Origin: Streptomyces chrestomyceticus JCM 4735
Lineage (GTDB): Bacteria; Actinomycetota; Actinomycetes; Streptomycetales; Streptomycetaceae
Reading direction: 5' to 3'
Length of the DNA stretch: 64,000 nucleotides
NCBI RefSeq assembly: GCF_003865135.1
Contig: NZ_BHZC01000001.1
Location: 1,240,001-1,304,000, forward strand
Position numbers and translations under genes: made by a program
The notes under the pieces: generated by a model
What the model saw: the letters and a program-made list of their open reading frames with translations, nothing else
The model's database searches: none
What the model was told of the DNA's origin: nothing
Shown: piece by piece, positions 7,346-16,490 of the stretch
Numbering within the stretch: position 1 is the first letter of the stretch
Layout: each line of letters opens with the position of its first letter

Positions 7346-10204
7346 ATGGCCGACACCGTGAGTCACACGCAGTACGAGAGGTACGAGGGCGGCAGCCCGG
7401 AGGCCGAGCGGGTGGTCTTCGAGGAGCTGGCGCGGCAACTGATGCAGGTGCAGCTCGTGAACCGGAAGAGCAGTGGGGCGCAGGGTGTCGAGCGGGCCTT
7501 CCACGCCAAAGGGGTGCTGGGGGTGGAGAACGCCCGGCTGCGGTTCGACGAGGGGCTGCCCGCCGCGCTGGCGTCCGGTTTCGTGCGGGCGGGTGCGCAG
7601 TACCCGGCCGTGGTGCGGCTGTCGAACGCGAGCGGTACGGCGCAGGCGGACATCTCGCCCGATCTGCGCGGTATCGCCGTACGGGTGGAGGTGTCGGCGG
7701 AGGAGACCCACGATCTGCTGGCGACCAACTTCCCGGTGTCGCACGCGCGTGACGCGCGGGAGTTCGTGGCGTTCGCCCGGGCGATGGCGGGCGCCGAGAG
7801 CACCCTGCAGAAGGCGTTCGGGCTGCTGGTGAAGCTGCCGCTGGCGGTGGGCTGGGGTACGGCGGCGCGGATGCGCCGCAATGTGCAGGCCGCCACCCGG
7901 CACGTGGTCGGTTCGCTGGCGCGTGAGACGTACTGGAGCCGGGGCGCGGTCATGTGGGGCGACGCGGGGCCGGTCCGCTACCAGTTGCGGCCCGCGCCGG
8001 GCGGTGCCCCCGCGCCGCGGCCGGACCGGCACGACCCCGACCATCTGCGCCACGAGCTGGCGGGGCGGCTGGCGCTGGGCGACGTCGAGTTCGAGCTGTG
8101 CGTGCAGCGGTACGTCAGCGAGGAGCGCACGCCCATCGAGGACGGGGCGGCGCAGTGGCGGGAGACGGACGCGCCGGTCGTGCCGGTCGGGCGGCTGACC
8201 ATCCCGCGGCAGGACGTGACCACCGCCGAGGCCCGCTCCGCGGCCCGCCGGGTGGAGGCGCTGGCGTTCAACCCGTGGCACACCACGGACGAGTTCCGTC
8301 CGCTGGGCAATCTGAACCGGGCGCGCAAGGCCGCGTACCGGGCGAGCGCCGGGCACCGGCTCGGCACCCGGTTCCGTACGGAGGAGCCGCTGCGCAACAC
8401 CGTCCTCGGGGTGCCGGTGCGGGCCGCCTTCCGGGCCGTCAACCGGTACGTTCCGTGGCACAAGCTGCCGCTGAACCTGAGTCTGCTCAACCTGGTGGCG
8501 CTGCGGCAGGCGCTGCGCCGCTTCAACCTCATCGACACCGAGGTGCCGGAGGCGCCGCCGCAGGCCGTGCCGGTGCCGGAGACGGTGGACGAGGGCGCGC
8601 GGATGGCCCGTACGTACGACGGTTCGTCCACCGACCTGTCGGAGCCCCGGATGGGCGCGATCGGTTCGGCCTTCGGGCGCAACCTCAAGCCGGTGTACCG
8701 GCCGGACCTGGACCTCGTCCCGAACCCGGTCACGACGGCGCGCCAGTTGCTGCACCGTACGGCGTTCCGGCCGGCGCCCTCGCTGAACATCCTGGCCGCG
8801 GCGTGGATCCAGTTCCAGGTGCACGACTGGGTCAACCACCGGCGGTACAAGCCGGGCGAGCGGTCGGTGGAGATCCCGATGCCGCCGGGCAGCGCCTGGA
8901 CGAACACGCCCGGCGGGCAGCCCGAGGACGTGATGCGCTTCGCCGAGAACATCGGGGTGGAGCGGCCCGGCGAGCCACCGCTGCTGTTCACCAACACCAC
9001 GTCGCCGTGGTGGGACGGCTCGGAGGTGTACGGCGGCGACGAGGCCACCGCGCGGTCGCTGCGCGAGCCGGACGGCGCGAAGCTGCGGCTGGAGGACGGG
9101 CATCTGCCGGTCGGCGCGGGCGGCATCCCGCTGACCGGGTTCAACGAGAACTGGTGGCTGGGCCTGAGTGTGATGCACACGCTCTTCGCCCGGGAGCACA
9201 ACGCGCTGTGCGACGCGCTGCACGCCGAGTACCCCACCATGGGCCAGGACCGGATCTACCACACGGCCCGGCTGATCGTCTCCGCGCTGATCGCTAAGAT
9301 CCACACCGTGGAGTGGACGCCGGCGATCCTGGCCACCGAGGCCATCGACGTCGGCCTGAAGACGAACTGGCAGGGCCCGCCGGACAAGTGGCTGAGCAAG
9401 CTGGGGCTGTGGCTGGTCGAGTCGCACGCGCTGCGCGGCATCCCGGAGACGCTGCCGGACCACCACAAGGTGCCGTACTCCCTGACCGAGGACTTCGTCA
9501 CGGTCTACCGGATGCACCCGCTGATCCCGGACGACTACGAGCTGCGCGAGCACCGCTTCGGGCAGCGCGTGGAGACCGTCACCTTCGACGACATCCAGGG
9601 CACCGCGGCCGAGGCGGTGGCCCGCAAGACCGGGCTGACCGACACGCTGTACTCGCTCGGCATCGCCCACCCGGGCGCGATCACCCTGCACAACTACCCG
9701 GAGGCGCTGACCCGCTTCGAGCGGGACGGGGAGATCATCGACCTGTCGGTGGTCGACCTCGTACGGACCCGGCGGCGTGGCGTGCCGCGCTACAACGACT
9801 TCCGCGCCGGGCTGCACAAGCCGCGGGTCCGCGGTTTCGAGGACATCAGCTCCGACCCGCAGACGGTCGCCCAGCTCAAGGAGGTCTACCGGAACGTCGA
9901 CGAGGTCGACACCATGGTGGGGCTGTTCGCCGAGAACCCGCCGGAGGGCTTCGGCTTCAGCGACACCGCCTTCCGGATCTTCATCCTGATGGCCACCCGC
10001 CGTATCCAGTCGGACCGGTTCCTGACCGTCGATTTCCGGCCGGAGCTGTACACGCCGCTCGGCATGGACTGGATCGCCCGCGGCGGGATGAACTCCGTCA
10101 TCCTGCGGCACTGCCCGGAGCTGGCCGCGATGCTGCCGCGCGGCGCGACCGCCTTCGCGCCGTGGCGGCCGGTGCTCCCGGGGCGCGGCGGCGCGGGTTC
10201 GTGA
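7346..10204 (+). CDS. Catalase-like / alpha-dioxygenase-like heme fusion protein
   Basis: The product has 952 residues. The N-terminal part (about 20-345) resembles the catalase-related hydroperoxide-metabolising hemoproteins: FHAKG around His53 is the distal region, and RKAAY (Arg327-Tyr331) fits the catalase proximal RxxxY. The C-terminal part (about 420-930) is an animal-peroxidase/alpha-dioxygenase fold: QVHDWVNH with distal His493, REHNALCD (616-623), and VYRMHPLIPD holding the catalytic-type Tyr721 and proximal His724. YRMH is the plant alpha-DOX signature; cyclooxygenases have YHWH. The protein is therefore predicted to make a fatty-acid hydroperoxide by a tyrosyl-radical route and process it in the attached domain. 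No signal peptide is seen. The ATG at 7346 follows GGAGGGTG. It lies 117 bases after the PAS regulator, in the same direction. Confidence 0.88.
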   Translation: MADTVSHTQYERYEGGSPEAERVVFEELARQLMQVQLVNRKSSGAQGVERAFHAKGVLGVENARLRFDEGLPAALASGFVRAGAQYPAVVRLSNASGTAQADISPDLRGIAVRVEVSAEETHDLLATNFPVSHARDAREFVAFARAMAGAESTLQKAFGLLVKLPLAVGWGTAARMRRNVQAATRHVVGSLARETYWSRGAVMWGDAGPVRYQLRPAPGGAPAPRPDRHDPDHLRHELAGRLALGDVEFELCVQRYVSEERTPIEDGAAQWRETDAPVVPVGRLTIPRQDVTTAEARSAARRVEALAFNPWHTTDEFRPLGNLNRARKAAYRASAGHRLGTRFRTEEPLRNTVLGVPVRAAFRAVNRYVPWHKLPLNLSLLNLVALRQALRRFNLIDTEVPEAPPQAVPVPETVDEGARMARTYDGSSTDLSEPRMGAIGSAFGRNLKPVYRPDLDLVPNPVTTARQLLHRTAFRPAPSLNILAAAWIQFQVHDWVNHRRYKPGERSVEIPMPPGSAWTNTPGGQPEDVMRFAENIGVERPGEPPLLFTNTTSPWWDGSEVYGGDEATARSLREPDGAKLRLEDGHLPVGAGGIPLTGFNENWWLGLSVMHTLFAREHNALCDALHAEYPTMGQDRIYHTARLIVSALIAKIHTVEWTPAILATEAIDVGLKTNWQGPPDKWLSKLGLWLVESHALRGIPETLPDHHKVPYSLTEDFVTVYRMHPLIPDDYELREHRFGQRVETVTFDDIQGTAAEAVARKTGLTDTLYSLGIAHPGAITLHNYPEALTRFERDGEIIDLSVVDLVRTRRRGVPRYNDFRAGLHKPRVRGFEDISSDPQTVAQLKEVYRNVDEVDTMVGLFAENPPEGFGFSDTAFRIFILMATRRIQSDRFLTVDFRPELYTPLGMDWIARGGMNSVILRHCPELAAMLPRGATAFAPWRPVLPGRGGAGS

Positions 10205-10247
10205 GGGACGCCGGCCGCGCCGCGTCTCCGGTGGGGCGCGGGGCCTG

Positions 10248-10342
10248 TCACGGGTCCCGCGCAGCCCTGCGTACGGGTCGCTCACAGGCTCCGTGCAGCC
10301 CTGCGTACGGGGTCGCTCACGGGTCGCGCGCAGCCCTGCGTA
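10248..10342. repeat. Three tandem copies of a roughly 34-base repeat
   Basis: Copies begin near 10248, 10282 and 10317, with spacing of 34 and 35 bases. Each holds TCAC-(A/G)GG followed by the nearly invariant GCAGCCCTGCGTA core. They fill the gap between the dioxygenase stop and the universal-stress-protein start. They could be a protein-binding array or a simple local duplication. Three adjacent copies with no distinct spacers are not a CRISPR array. Confidence 0.7.
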
Positions 10343-10375
10343 AAACGCGGACAAGGCGCCCGATAACCTCCTGGT

Positions 10376-10837
10376 GTGGAGGAGAACACGCCCGCGCCCT
10401 TCGAGCGCGGTACGGACGGCCCGAAGGTCATCGTCGTCGGCGTCGACGGGTCGGACTCGTCATGGCGCGCCGCCGCCTACGCGGCGGGGCTGGCCCGTAG
10501 GCAGGGGTCCAAGCTGGCCCTGGTGTACGTCCAGCCGGTACTGCCGGCCGGCGCGGCCATGGGGGCACCGATCGTGGACGCGACGAACGAGGTCGCCGAC
10601 GAGCTGATGGCGGAGATCCGGGCGGCGACGGAGCGCGCGCGGGGGACCTACGACCTGCGCTGGGAGTTCCACACGCTGCGGGGCGACCCGTACTCGGGCA
10701 TGGTGCAGATGGCCGACGAGCTGACGGCGGACGCCGTGGTGGTGGGGGCGTCGGAGTCCGCGGGGCACCGGATCATGGGGTCGGTGGCGGTCCGGCTGGT
10801 CAAGGCGGGACGGTGGCCGGTGACGGTCGTGCCGTAA
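10376..10837 (+). CDS. Universal stress protein, UspA family
   Basis: This 153-residue single-Usp-domain protein begins (after about 16 residues) KVIVVGVDGSDSSWRAAAYA, the family's first strand and ATP-site aspartate. It ends VVVGASESAGHRIMGSVAVRL...VTVVP, a slightly shortened form of the glycine-rich nucleotide loop. Usp proteins bind ATP or AMP and act in stress survival; the client is unknown. The GTG at 10376 is used, with GATAAC a few bases upstream that could be the -10 element of a leaderless transcript. The triple repeat lies just upstream and may carry regulatory sites. Confidence 0.88.
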   Translation: MEENTPAPFERGTDGPKVIVVGVDGSDSSWRAAAYAAGLARRQGSKLALVYVQPVLPAGAAMGAPIVDATNEVADELMAEIRAATERARGTYDLRWEFHTLRGDPYSGMVQMADELTADAVVVGASESAGHRIMGSVAVRLVKAGRWPVTVVP

Positions 10838-10940
10838 CCGGTCGGGGCGGGATACGGGTACGGCGCGGGGGTACGGACGCGAGGCCCGGCCACCGGCGGT
10901 TTCCGGCCACCGCGATGGCCGGAATGCAGGCGTCAACCAG

Positions 10941-10976
10941 ATTGGTCTGGACCACGAAGGTGGGGGCGGTTAGGGT
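10941..10976 (+). promoter_or_regulatory. DasR-like operator (dre) overlapping a promoter
   Basis: ATTGGTCTGGACCACG at 10941-10956 has the inverted repeat TGGTC-TG-GACCA and matches the DasR box consensus ACTGGTCTAGACCACT closely, with one mismatch in the 12-base core. TGGACC (10948-10953) and TAGGGT (10971-10976), 17 bases apart, form a plausible -35/-10 pair for the + strand. An operator over the -35 would suit repression lifted by glucosamine-6-P or GlcNAc-6-P, the known DasR effectors. The rest of the 339-base gap (10838-11176) shows no gene, only the leader before the methyltransferase. Confidence 0.6.
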
Positions 10977-11176
10977 CCTTCCACGTACGGCGCACCGGCC
11001 GTACCGACCCCGCACCGCCCTGCTCACAGCACCGCCCCGCCGGTCCGGTCCGGCGCGCCCGGACCCTGTCGTCACTTGCCGCCTGCCGCGACGGTGACGA
11101 CAGAACCTGGCGTGGACCGCGCCGTCTCCGGCACTCGCTCCGCCGCCCCCGCCAGCTCCGCACCTGGGACCGGTCC

Positions 11177-12373
11177 ATGATCGAAATCGTGGTCGTACTC
11201 CGGGTCGAGGACGCCGTCCTCGACTTCCTCTCCGTCCTCACCGACCCCGACCCCGGCGCCGGCCCGGCCGCCGTGGTCCTCGCCGACCGGGGAGACGTCC
11301 TCCCCCTGCCCGCCGGTACACCACCGGCCGAACGGCTCGCCCTGCTCGCCCCGTACGTACGGTCCGCCGAGGAGGACGCCGCCTCGCCCGGCCCCGACGC
11401 CCTGGCCGGCCTGATACGCCGGGCCGCCGACGGCCACTCCGCCCGCGTGTGGACCCACTCCCCCGCCGACAACCGGCGCAGCCGGGGCCGCGTGGGCCGG
11501 GACACCGCCCTGGCCTGCGCCGGACTGACGGACGCCGCCGGGGCCGCCGCCGTGCGGGTGCTGACCGTGCGGCACGCCGTCGGGTACTCCCCGTTCCTGC
11601 AGTTCGTCAGCGACCTCGACCGCCCGCTCGACCGCGCGCAGATCGCGGCCAAGCTGAACTTCGTCAACGACGCCGCGCCCGGACTGCTCGACACCCCGTC
11701 GCCCGAATTCATGGTGCAGACGCCCCGTATCCCGGCCGCCGAGCGGTTCTTCGTATCCGATCCGGTCGAACGCGAACGGCTCTTCGCCCTGCTCGCCAGC
11801 CTGGGCGACGAGGCCGCCGCCGTCACCGATCCCTGGGAGTTCGCCACCTCCCCGTACGAGGCCCGGCGCCTGGACGCGACCGCCGCCTGGGTAGGGCGGC
11901 ACTGCCCACCTGGCGGGAAACCGCTGGTGGAAGTCGGCGCCTGCGAGGGCGCGTTGACGGCCCGGCTCGCGGCGGACGGCTTCTCGGTGTACGCCACCGA
12001 ACCCAACCCGCGCTTCCGGGACCGCCTCGACGCCGCGGTGCGGGACACCGACGCCGTGCGGACCGGCACCGAAGACCTCGCCGAGCTGGCCAAGGACGGG
12101 CCGGAAGGCGCCGCGTATCTGCTGGTCGAGATGCTCTACTACGGCCAGGACCTCGCACTCCTCGACGACCTGCCCACCGGTCTGCTCTTCCTCGCACTGG
12201 AACCCGAGGCGCTGGAGGCGCGGCTGCGGCCGTGGCTCGCCGCCTCCGCGGTGTGGCACCTGGTGGAGGAGACCCGGCTCGTCGCGCCCCGGGTGGAGCC
12301 GGTCTGCGGCGGCCGCGCGTACTTGAGCAAGCGCGGCAGCGTCGGGCTCGTACTGCGCCGGACCGACGGCTGA
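11177..12373 (+). CDS. NodS-like SAM-dependent methyltransferase
   Basis: The product has 398 residues. The C-terminal half is a class I methyltransferase: PLVEVGACEGALTARL (249-264) is motif I, preceded by the NodS-type lead DPWEFATSPYEARR (218-231) and followed by the acidic strand end YATEPNP. The N-terminal 190 residues are unassigned; VWTHSPADNRR (91-101) weakly recalls the VxTHxPxD region of PIG-L deacetylases, so it may be a degenerate relative. NodS enzymes N-methylate deacetylated glucosamine in lipochitooligosaccharides. The ATG is at 11177, 200 bases after the DasR-like promoter. The downstream genes (GH3, PIG-L, ABC exporter) fit an amino-sugar substrate. Confidence 0.8.
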   Translation: MIEIVVVLRVEDAVLDFLSVLTDPDPGAGPAAVVLADRGDVLPLPAGTPPAERLALLAPYVRSAEEDAASPGPDALAGLIRRAADGHSARVWTHSPADNRRSRGRVGRDTALACAGLTDAAGAAAVRVLTVRHAVGYSPFLQFVSDLDRPLDRAQIAAKLNFVNDAAPGLLDTPSPEFMVQTPRIPAAERFFVSDPVERERLFALLASLGDEAAAVTDPWEFATSPYEARRLDATAAWVGRHCPPGGKPLVEVGACEGALTARLAADGFSVYATEPNPRFRDRLDAAVRDTDAVRTGTEDLAELAKDGPEGAAYLLVEMLYYGQDLALLDDLPTGLLFLALEPEALEARLRPWLAASAVWHLVEETRLVAPRVEPVCGGRAYLSKRGSVGLVLRRTDG

Positions 12374-12590
12374 TCCGGCCGCGCCCTTTCCGGTGGGCCT
12401 CCGGCCTGCCGTTCCGTCACCGGTGAGCGGCGAGCACTCCGCCCGCCGCTCCCCCACCGGCACCGGCGGGCCTCCCCGCCACCGATGGGCCGCCCCGCCC
12501 ACCGCCCCTTTCCGCCGCGCCGTCACCGGCCGCGGCCCGGCCGTCCGCCGGGCTGCCGCCGCCCCCGCCGCCCCGTACCGGAAGGTTTCC

Positions 12591-14108
12591 ATGCGCGCCG
12601 ACATCTCCCTGGTCAACGCCTGCCTGCTCCCCGCCTACGCGGGCCGCTCGCCCGCCGACTGGATCCTGCGCGCGGCGGACCAGGGCCTGGCGGGCGTCGG
12701 CCTGTTCGGGACGAACTTCCCCGCCGGGTCCGGCTCGCTGCGCGAGGAGGTCACCGCACCGCTCCGCGCCGTACGCCCCGATCTGCTGATCGCGCTGGAC
12801 GAGGAGGGCGGTGACGTGACCCGGCTCGACTACCTGCGCGGCAGTGTCTACCCGGGCAGCCACGCCCTGGGCGCCGTCGACGACACCGGGCTCACCCGGG
12901 AGGTGGGCGCGGCGATCGCCCGCGACCTGCGGGCCGAGGGCGTCAACCTGTGCCTGGCCCCGTGCGCGGACGTCAACTCCCGCCCGGACAACCCCATCAT
13001 CGGGGTCCGCTCCTTCGGCGACCGGCCGGACCTGGTGGCGCGGCACACCGCGGCGTACGTCCGGGGCGTCCAGGACGCCGGGGTCGCCGCCACCCTCAAG
13101 CACTTCCCCGGGCACGGCGACACCCGGACCGACTCGCACGCCGAACTGCCGGACATCGACCGCGACGCGGCGTCCCTCGACGCGGTGGACCTGCCGCCGT
13201 TCCGCGCCGGGATCGCGGCCGGCGCCCGGGCCGTGATGACCGGTCACATCCGGCTCTCCCGGCTGGACGGCCTGCCCGCGACGCTGAGCCGGCGGATCGT
13301 CACCGGTCTGCTGCGCGAACAGCTCGGTTACCGGGGCGTGGTGATGACGGACGCGCTGGAGATGGCGCCGATCGTACGGCGCTGGGGGTACGGCGGCGCG
13401 GCGGTCGCCGCGCTGGCCGCCGGAGCGGACCTGGTGGTGCTCGGCGCGACGGACGGGGAGAAGCTGCTGCCCGAGGTCCACGACGCCGTGCAGGAGGCGC
13501 TGGACCGGGGCACGCTGACCTTGGAGCGGGTGGCGGAGGCGGCCTGCCGGGTCGCGTCGCTGCGCGCCTGGGCCGACCCGGCCCGGCGCAACGGCACACC
13601 GGACCCCGGCGGGCCCGCGCCCGACAGACACCGCGAGCCCGTCGGCCTGACCGCCGCCCGCCGGGCCCTGCTCGCGCACGGCGTGCCCAGGGCCGCCGAC
13701 GGCCGCCGTCTGCACACCGTACGGCTGGCCACCGCCGCCAACCTGGCGGTGGGTGACGCCCCGTGGGGTCTGGAGGCCCCGCTCCGGCGCCTCGGCGCAC
13801 TGGCCACCGCCACCGAGGTCGAGCCGGGCATCGACCCGGCCACGGTCGTCCCGCCCCCGGACGACGGTGACCCGCTCGCGGTCGTCGTACGGGACGCGGA
13901 GCGCGACCCCTGGCAGCGCGCGGTCCTCCAGGAGCTGCGGGCCCGGCGCCCGGACCTGGTCACCGTGGAGATGGGCCTGGCCCCGGCCCGTCCGCTGCCC
14001 TCGGACGCCCCCGCGACCCTGTTCACCCGCGGCGCGGGACTGGTCAACGCCATCGCGGCGGCGGAGTACCTGACCGGCCGGGCCTGGCACGGCCCGCTGC
14101 GGCCATGA
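12591..14108 (+). CDS. Glycoside hydrolase family 3, beta-N-acetylhexosaminidase (NagZ-like)
   Basis: This 505-residue protein carries the NagZ-subfamily loop KHFPGHGDTRTDSH (170-183), with the general acid/base His/Asp dyad, and the nucleophile Asp254 in GVVMTDALEM. LIALDEEGG (66-74) is the substrate-pocket segment. Members release terminal N-acetylglucosamine from chitin or peptidoglycan fragments. The ATG at 12591 follows GGAAGG; the open frame upstream is only a G/C artefact. No clear signal peptide is seen, so cytoplasmic action is likely. The gene overlaps the next start by ATGA, indicating translational coupling. Confidence 0.92.
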   Translation: MRADISLVNACLLPAYAGRSPADWILRAADQGLAGVGLFGTNFPAGSGSLREEVTAPLRAVRPDLLIALDEEGGDVTRLDYLRGSVYPGSHALGAVDDTGLTREVGAAIARDLRAEGVNLCLAPCADVNSRPDNPIIGVRSFGDRPDLVARHTAAYVRGVQDAGVAATLKHFPGHGDTRTDSHAELPDIDRDAASLDAVDLPPFRAGIAAGARAVMTGHIRLSRLDGLPATLSRRIVTGLLREQLGYRGVVMTDALEMAPIVRRWGYGGAAVAALAAGADLVVLGATDGEKLLPEVHDAVQEALDRGTLTLERVAEAACRVASLRAWADPARRNGTPDPGGPAPDRHREPVGLTAARRALLAHGVPRAADGRRLHTVRLATAANLAVGDAPWGLEAPLRRLGALATATEVEPGIDPATVVPPPDDGDPLAVVVRDAERDPWQRAVLQELRARRPDLVTVEMGLAPARPLPSDAPATLFTRGAGLVNAIAAAEYLTGRAWHGPLRP

Positions 14109-14878
14109 GCGCCCGGCAGGCCCGCGTACGGGCGGTGGACCCGCCCCCGGCCCGTCCCGCTGGAGCGGGGGCAGCGGCCGGGTACGGGCAGGGAGTGACC
14201 GCCGGGTCCCCCCAAGGAGGTGGCTACGACCACTGCGTCGGCCTGGGCTACCACTGCGAGTCGACGTATCAGATCCGGCGCGTCACCGGGGTCACCCGCG
14301 CCCACTTCTTCGACTGGCTGGACCTCGACTTCGAGTCGGTCGTCGAGGCCGTGGCGGAGGACTTCCGTCATGTGCTGCGCCCCGGCCTGGTCGAGCCGTT
14401 CGACGATGGTCGATGTGCCCTGGACCGCGGCTCGGACATCCGCTTCTACCACGAGTTCCACCCCGCCGCCGGCGCCGGTACCCCCCTGACCCAGGCGGAC
14501 ATCGACGCCCAACTCCCCCGCGTACGAGCGAAGTTCGCCGCCCTGGCCGGACGCTGGCGGGCCCTCGCCGGCTCCGCCGCCCGGGTGCTCTACGTCCACC
14601 ACGACGCCTGGGACGAGCTGACCGCCGCCGACCTGCGCCGGCTGCGCGCGGTGATCGCGGCCCAGCATCCGGGCCACCGCTTCGACCTGCTCTGGCTGCG
14701 CCGCACCGCGCCGCCCGACGCCGACGCGACGGGCCCCGGCATCACCTGGGGAACGGTCGCCGCCGCCCCCGGCCGCTGGGAGGGCGACGACGCCGCCTGG
14801 GACGCCGCCCTCACCCCCGTACTCACCCGCCCCCACGCCCCATCACCACACCGGCACTCCCAGCACTCCCAGCACTAA
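14105..14878 (+). CDS. DUF1796 family putative papain-like cysteine peptidase
   Basis: The product has 257 residues. From residue 40, YDHCVGLGYHCESTYQIRR fits the DUF1796 opening (a SLGxxC-type motif with a candidate nucleophile Cys), followed by HFFDWLDLDFESV, the family's FDWL block, and a later YVHHD segment. DUF1796 has been proposed to be a papain-like fold; the biochemical role is unknown and the genes often sit in glycan-related loci. The first 35 residues are low-complexity and the true start may lie downstream, but the ATG used here overlaps the GH3 stop by four bases, which favours coupling. Confidence 0.75.
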   Translation: MSARQARVRAVDPPPARPAGAGAAAGYGQGVTAGSPQGGGYDHCVGLGYHCESTYQIRRVTGVTRAHFFDWLDLDFESVVEAVAEDFRHVLRPGLVEPFDDGRCALDRGSDIRFYHEFHPAAGAGTPLTQADIDAQLPRVRAKFAALAGRWRALAGSAARVLYVHHDAWDELTAADLRRLRAVIAAQHPGHRFDLLWLRRTAPPDADATGPGITWGTVAAAPGRWEGDDAAWDAALTPVLTRPHAPSPHRHSQHSQH

Positions 14879-14886
14879 GGATTCGC

Positions 14887-15641
14887 ATGACGCCTCCCCC
14901 GCCGCGCACCGTCATCCTCTCCCCGCACTTCGACGACGCCGTCCTCTCGCTGGCGGGTCTGATCCCCCGGCTCCCGGCCCCGGTGACCGTGGTGACCGTG
15001 TTCGGCGGCGCCCCCGCCGGACACCACGCCGTCTCCTGGTGGGACAGCACCTGCGGCTTCTCCACCGCCGCCGAGGCCCACCGCGCCCGGCTCGCCGAGG
15101 ACGCGCGGGCCACCGCCCTGCTCGGCGTGGACCGGACCGTACTGAGCCACCCCGACGACCCGTACGGCGAAGGGGACGAACTGACGGACATAGACGCCTA
15201 CTTGCGCGCCTTGCCGACGCCGCTCCCGCTCGTCCTCCTGCCCATCGGCACCAACCAGGCCGACCACCGCCGGGTGCGCGACCGGGCCCTGCACGTCCTC
15301 GACGAGCTGGGCGCACCACTGCCCCTCCTGTACGCCGACCTCCCGTACACCGGCCACCTGCCCGAGTGGGGCACCCCGGACACCGACCGCGCCCTCGGCC
15401 GCGACCAGACCTTCGGGCTCTCCTACCAGGATCTGGCGGCCCGCTACCGCATGGACCTCGCGCACGACCTGGTCCTGACCGACGAGGAGTGGGCCCGCAA
15501 GCGGGAAGCGGTGCACTGCTACAGCTCACAGCTCGCCCCGCTCGCCGCCGACCACGGCAGACTGCTGGCCCGGAGCGGCCCGCTGCGCGCCGAGCGCGTC
15601 TGGTCGCCGGTACGCCGCCCGCAGCCGGCCGGGGCGGACGC

Positions 15642-15645
<4 letters not shown>
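14887..15645 (+). CDS. PIG-L family N-acetyl-sugar deacetylase
   Basis: This 252-residue protein has SPHFDDAVLS near the N-terminus (His14, Asp16, Asp17: the PHxDD zinc and catalytic motif) and NQADHRRV with the second metal His127. The family (MshB, GlcNAc-PI deacetylase, teicoplanin deacetylase) removes acetyl groups from GlcNAc-containing conjugates. The start is 8 bases after DUF1796, with AAGG upstream. The stop overlaps the ABC ATPase start (ATGA). A deacetylase between a hexosaminidase and an exporter points to processing of an amino-sugar conjugate; the acceptor is unknown. Confidence 0.9.

Positions 15646-16486
<841 letters not shown>

Positions 16487-16490
<4 letters not shown>

Noticed and set aside
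10248..10342. CRISPR array
   Set aside because: Only three directly adjacent copies with no unique spacers and no cas genes.
6455..10354. A continuous minus-strand frame extending the P450 fusion by 1300 codons upstream
   Set aside because: It is antisense to the catalase-dioxygenase gene, which has clear domains; the extra residues are Arg/His/Gln/Val-rich and show no family features. High GC removes stops.
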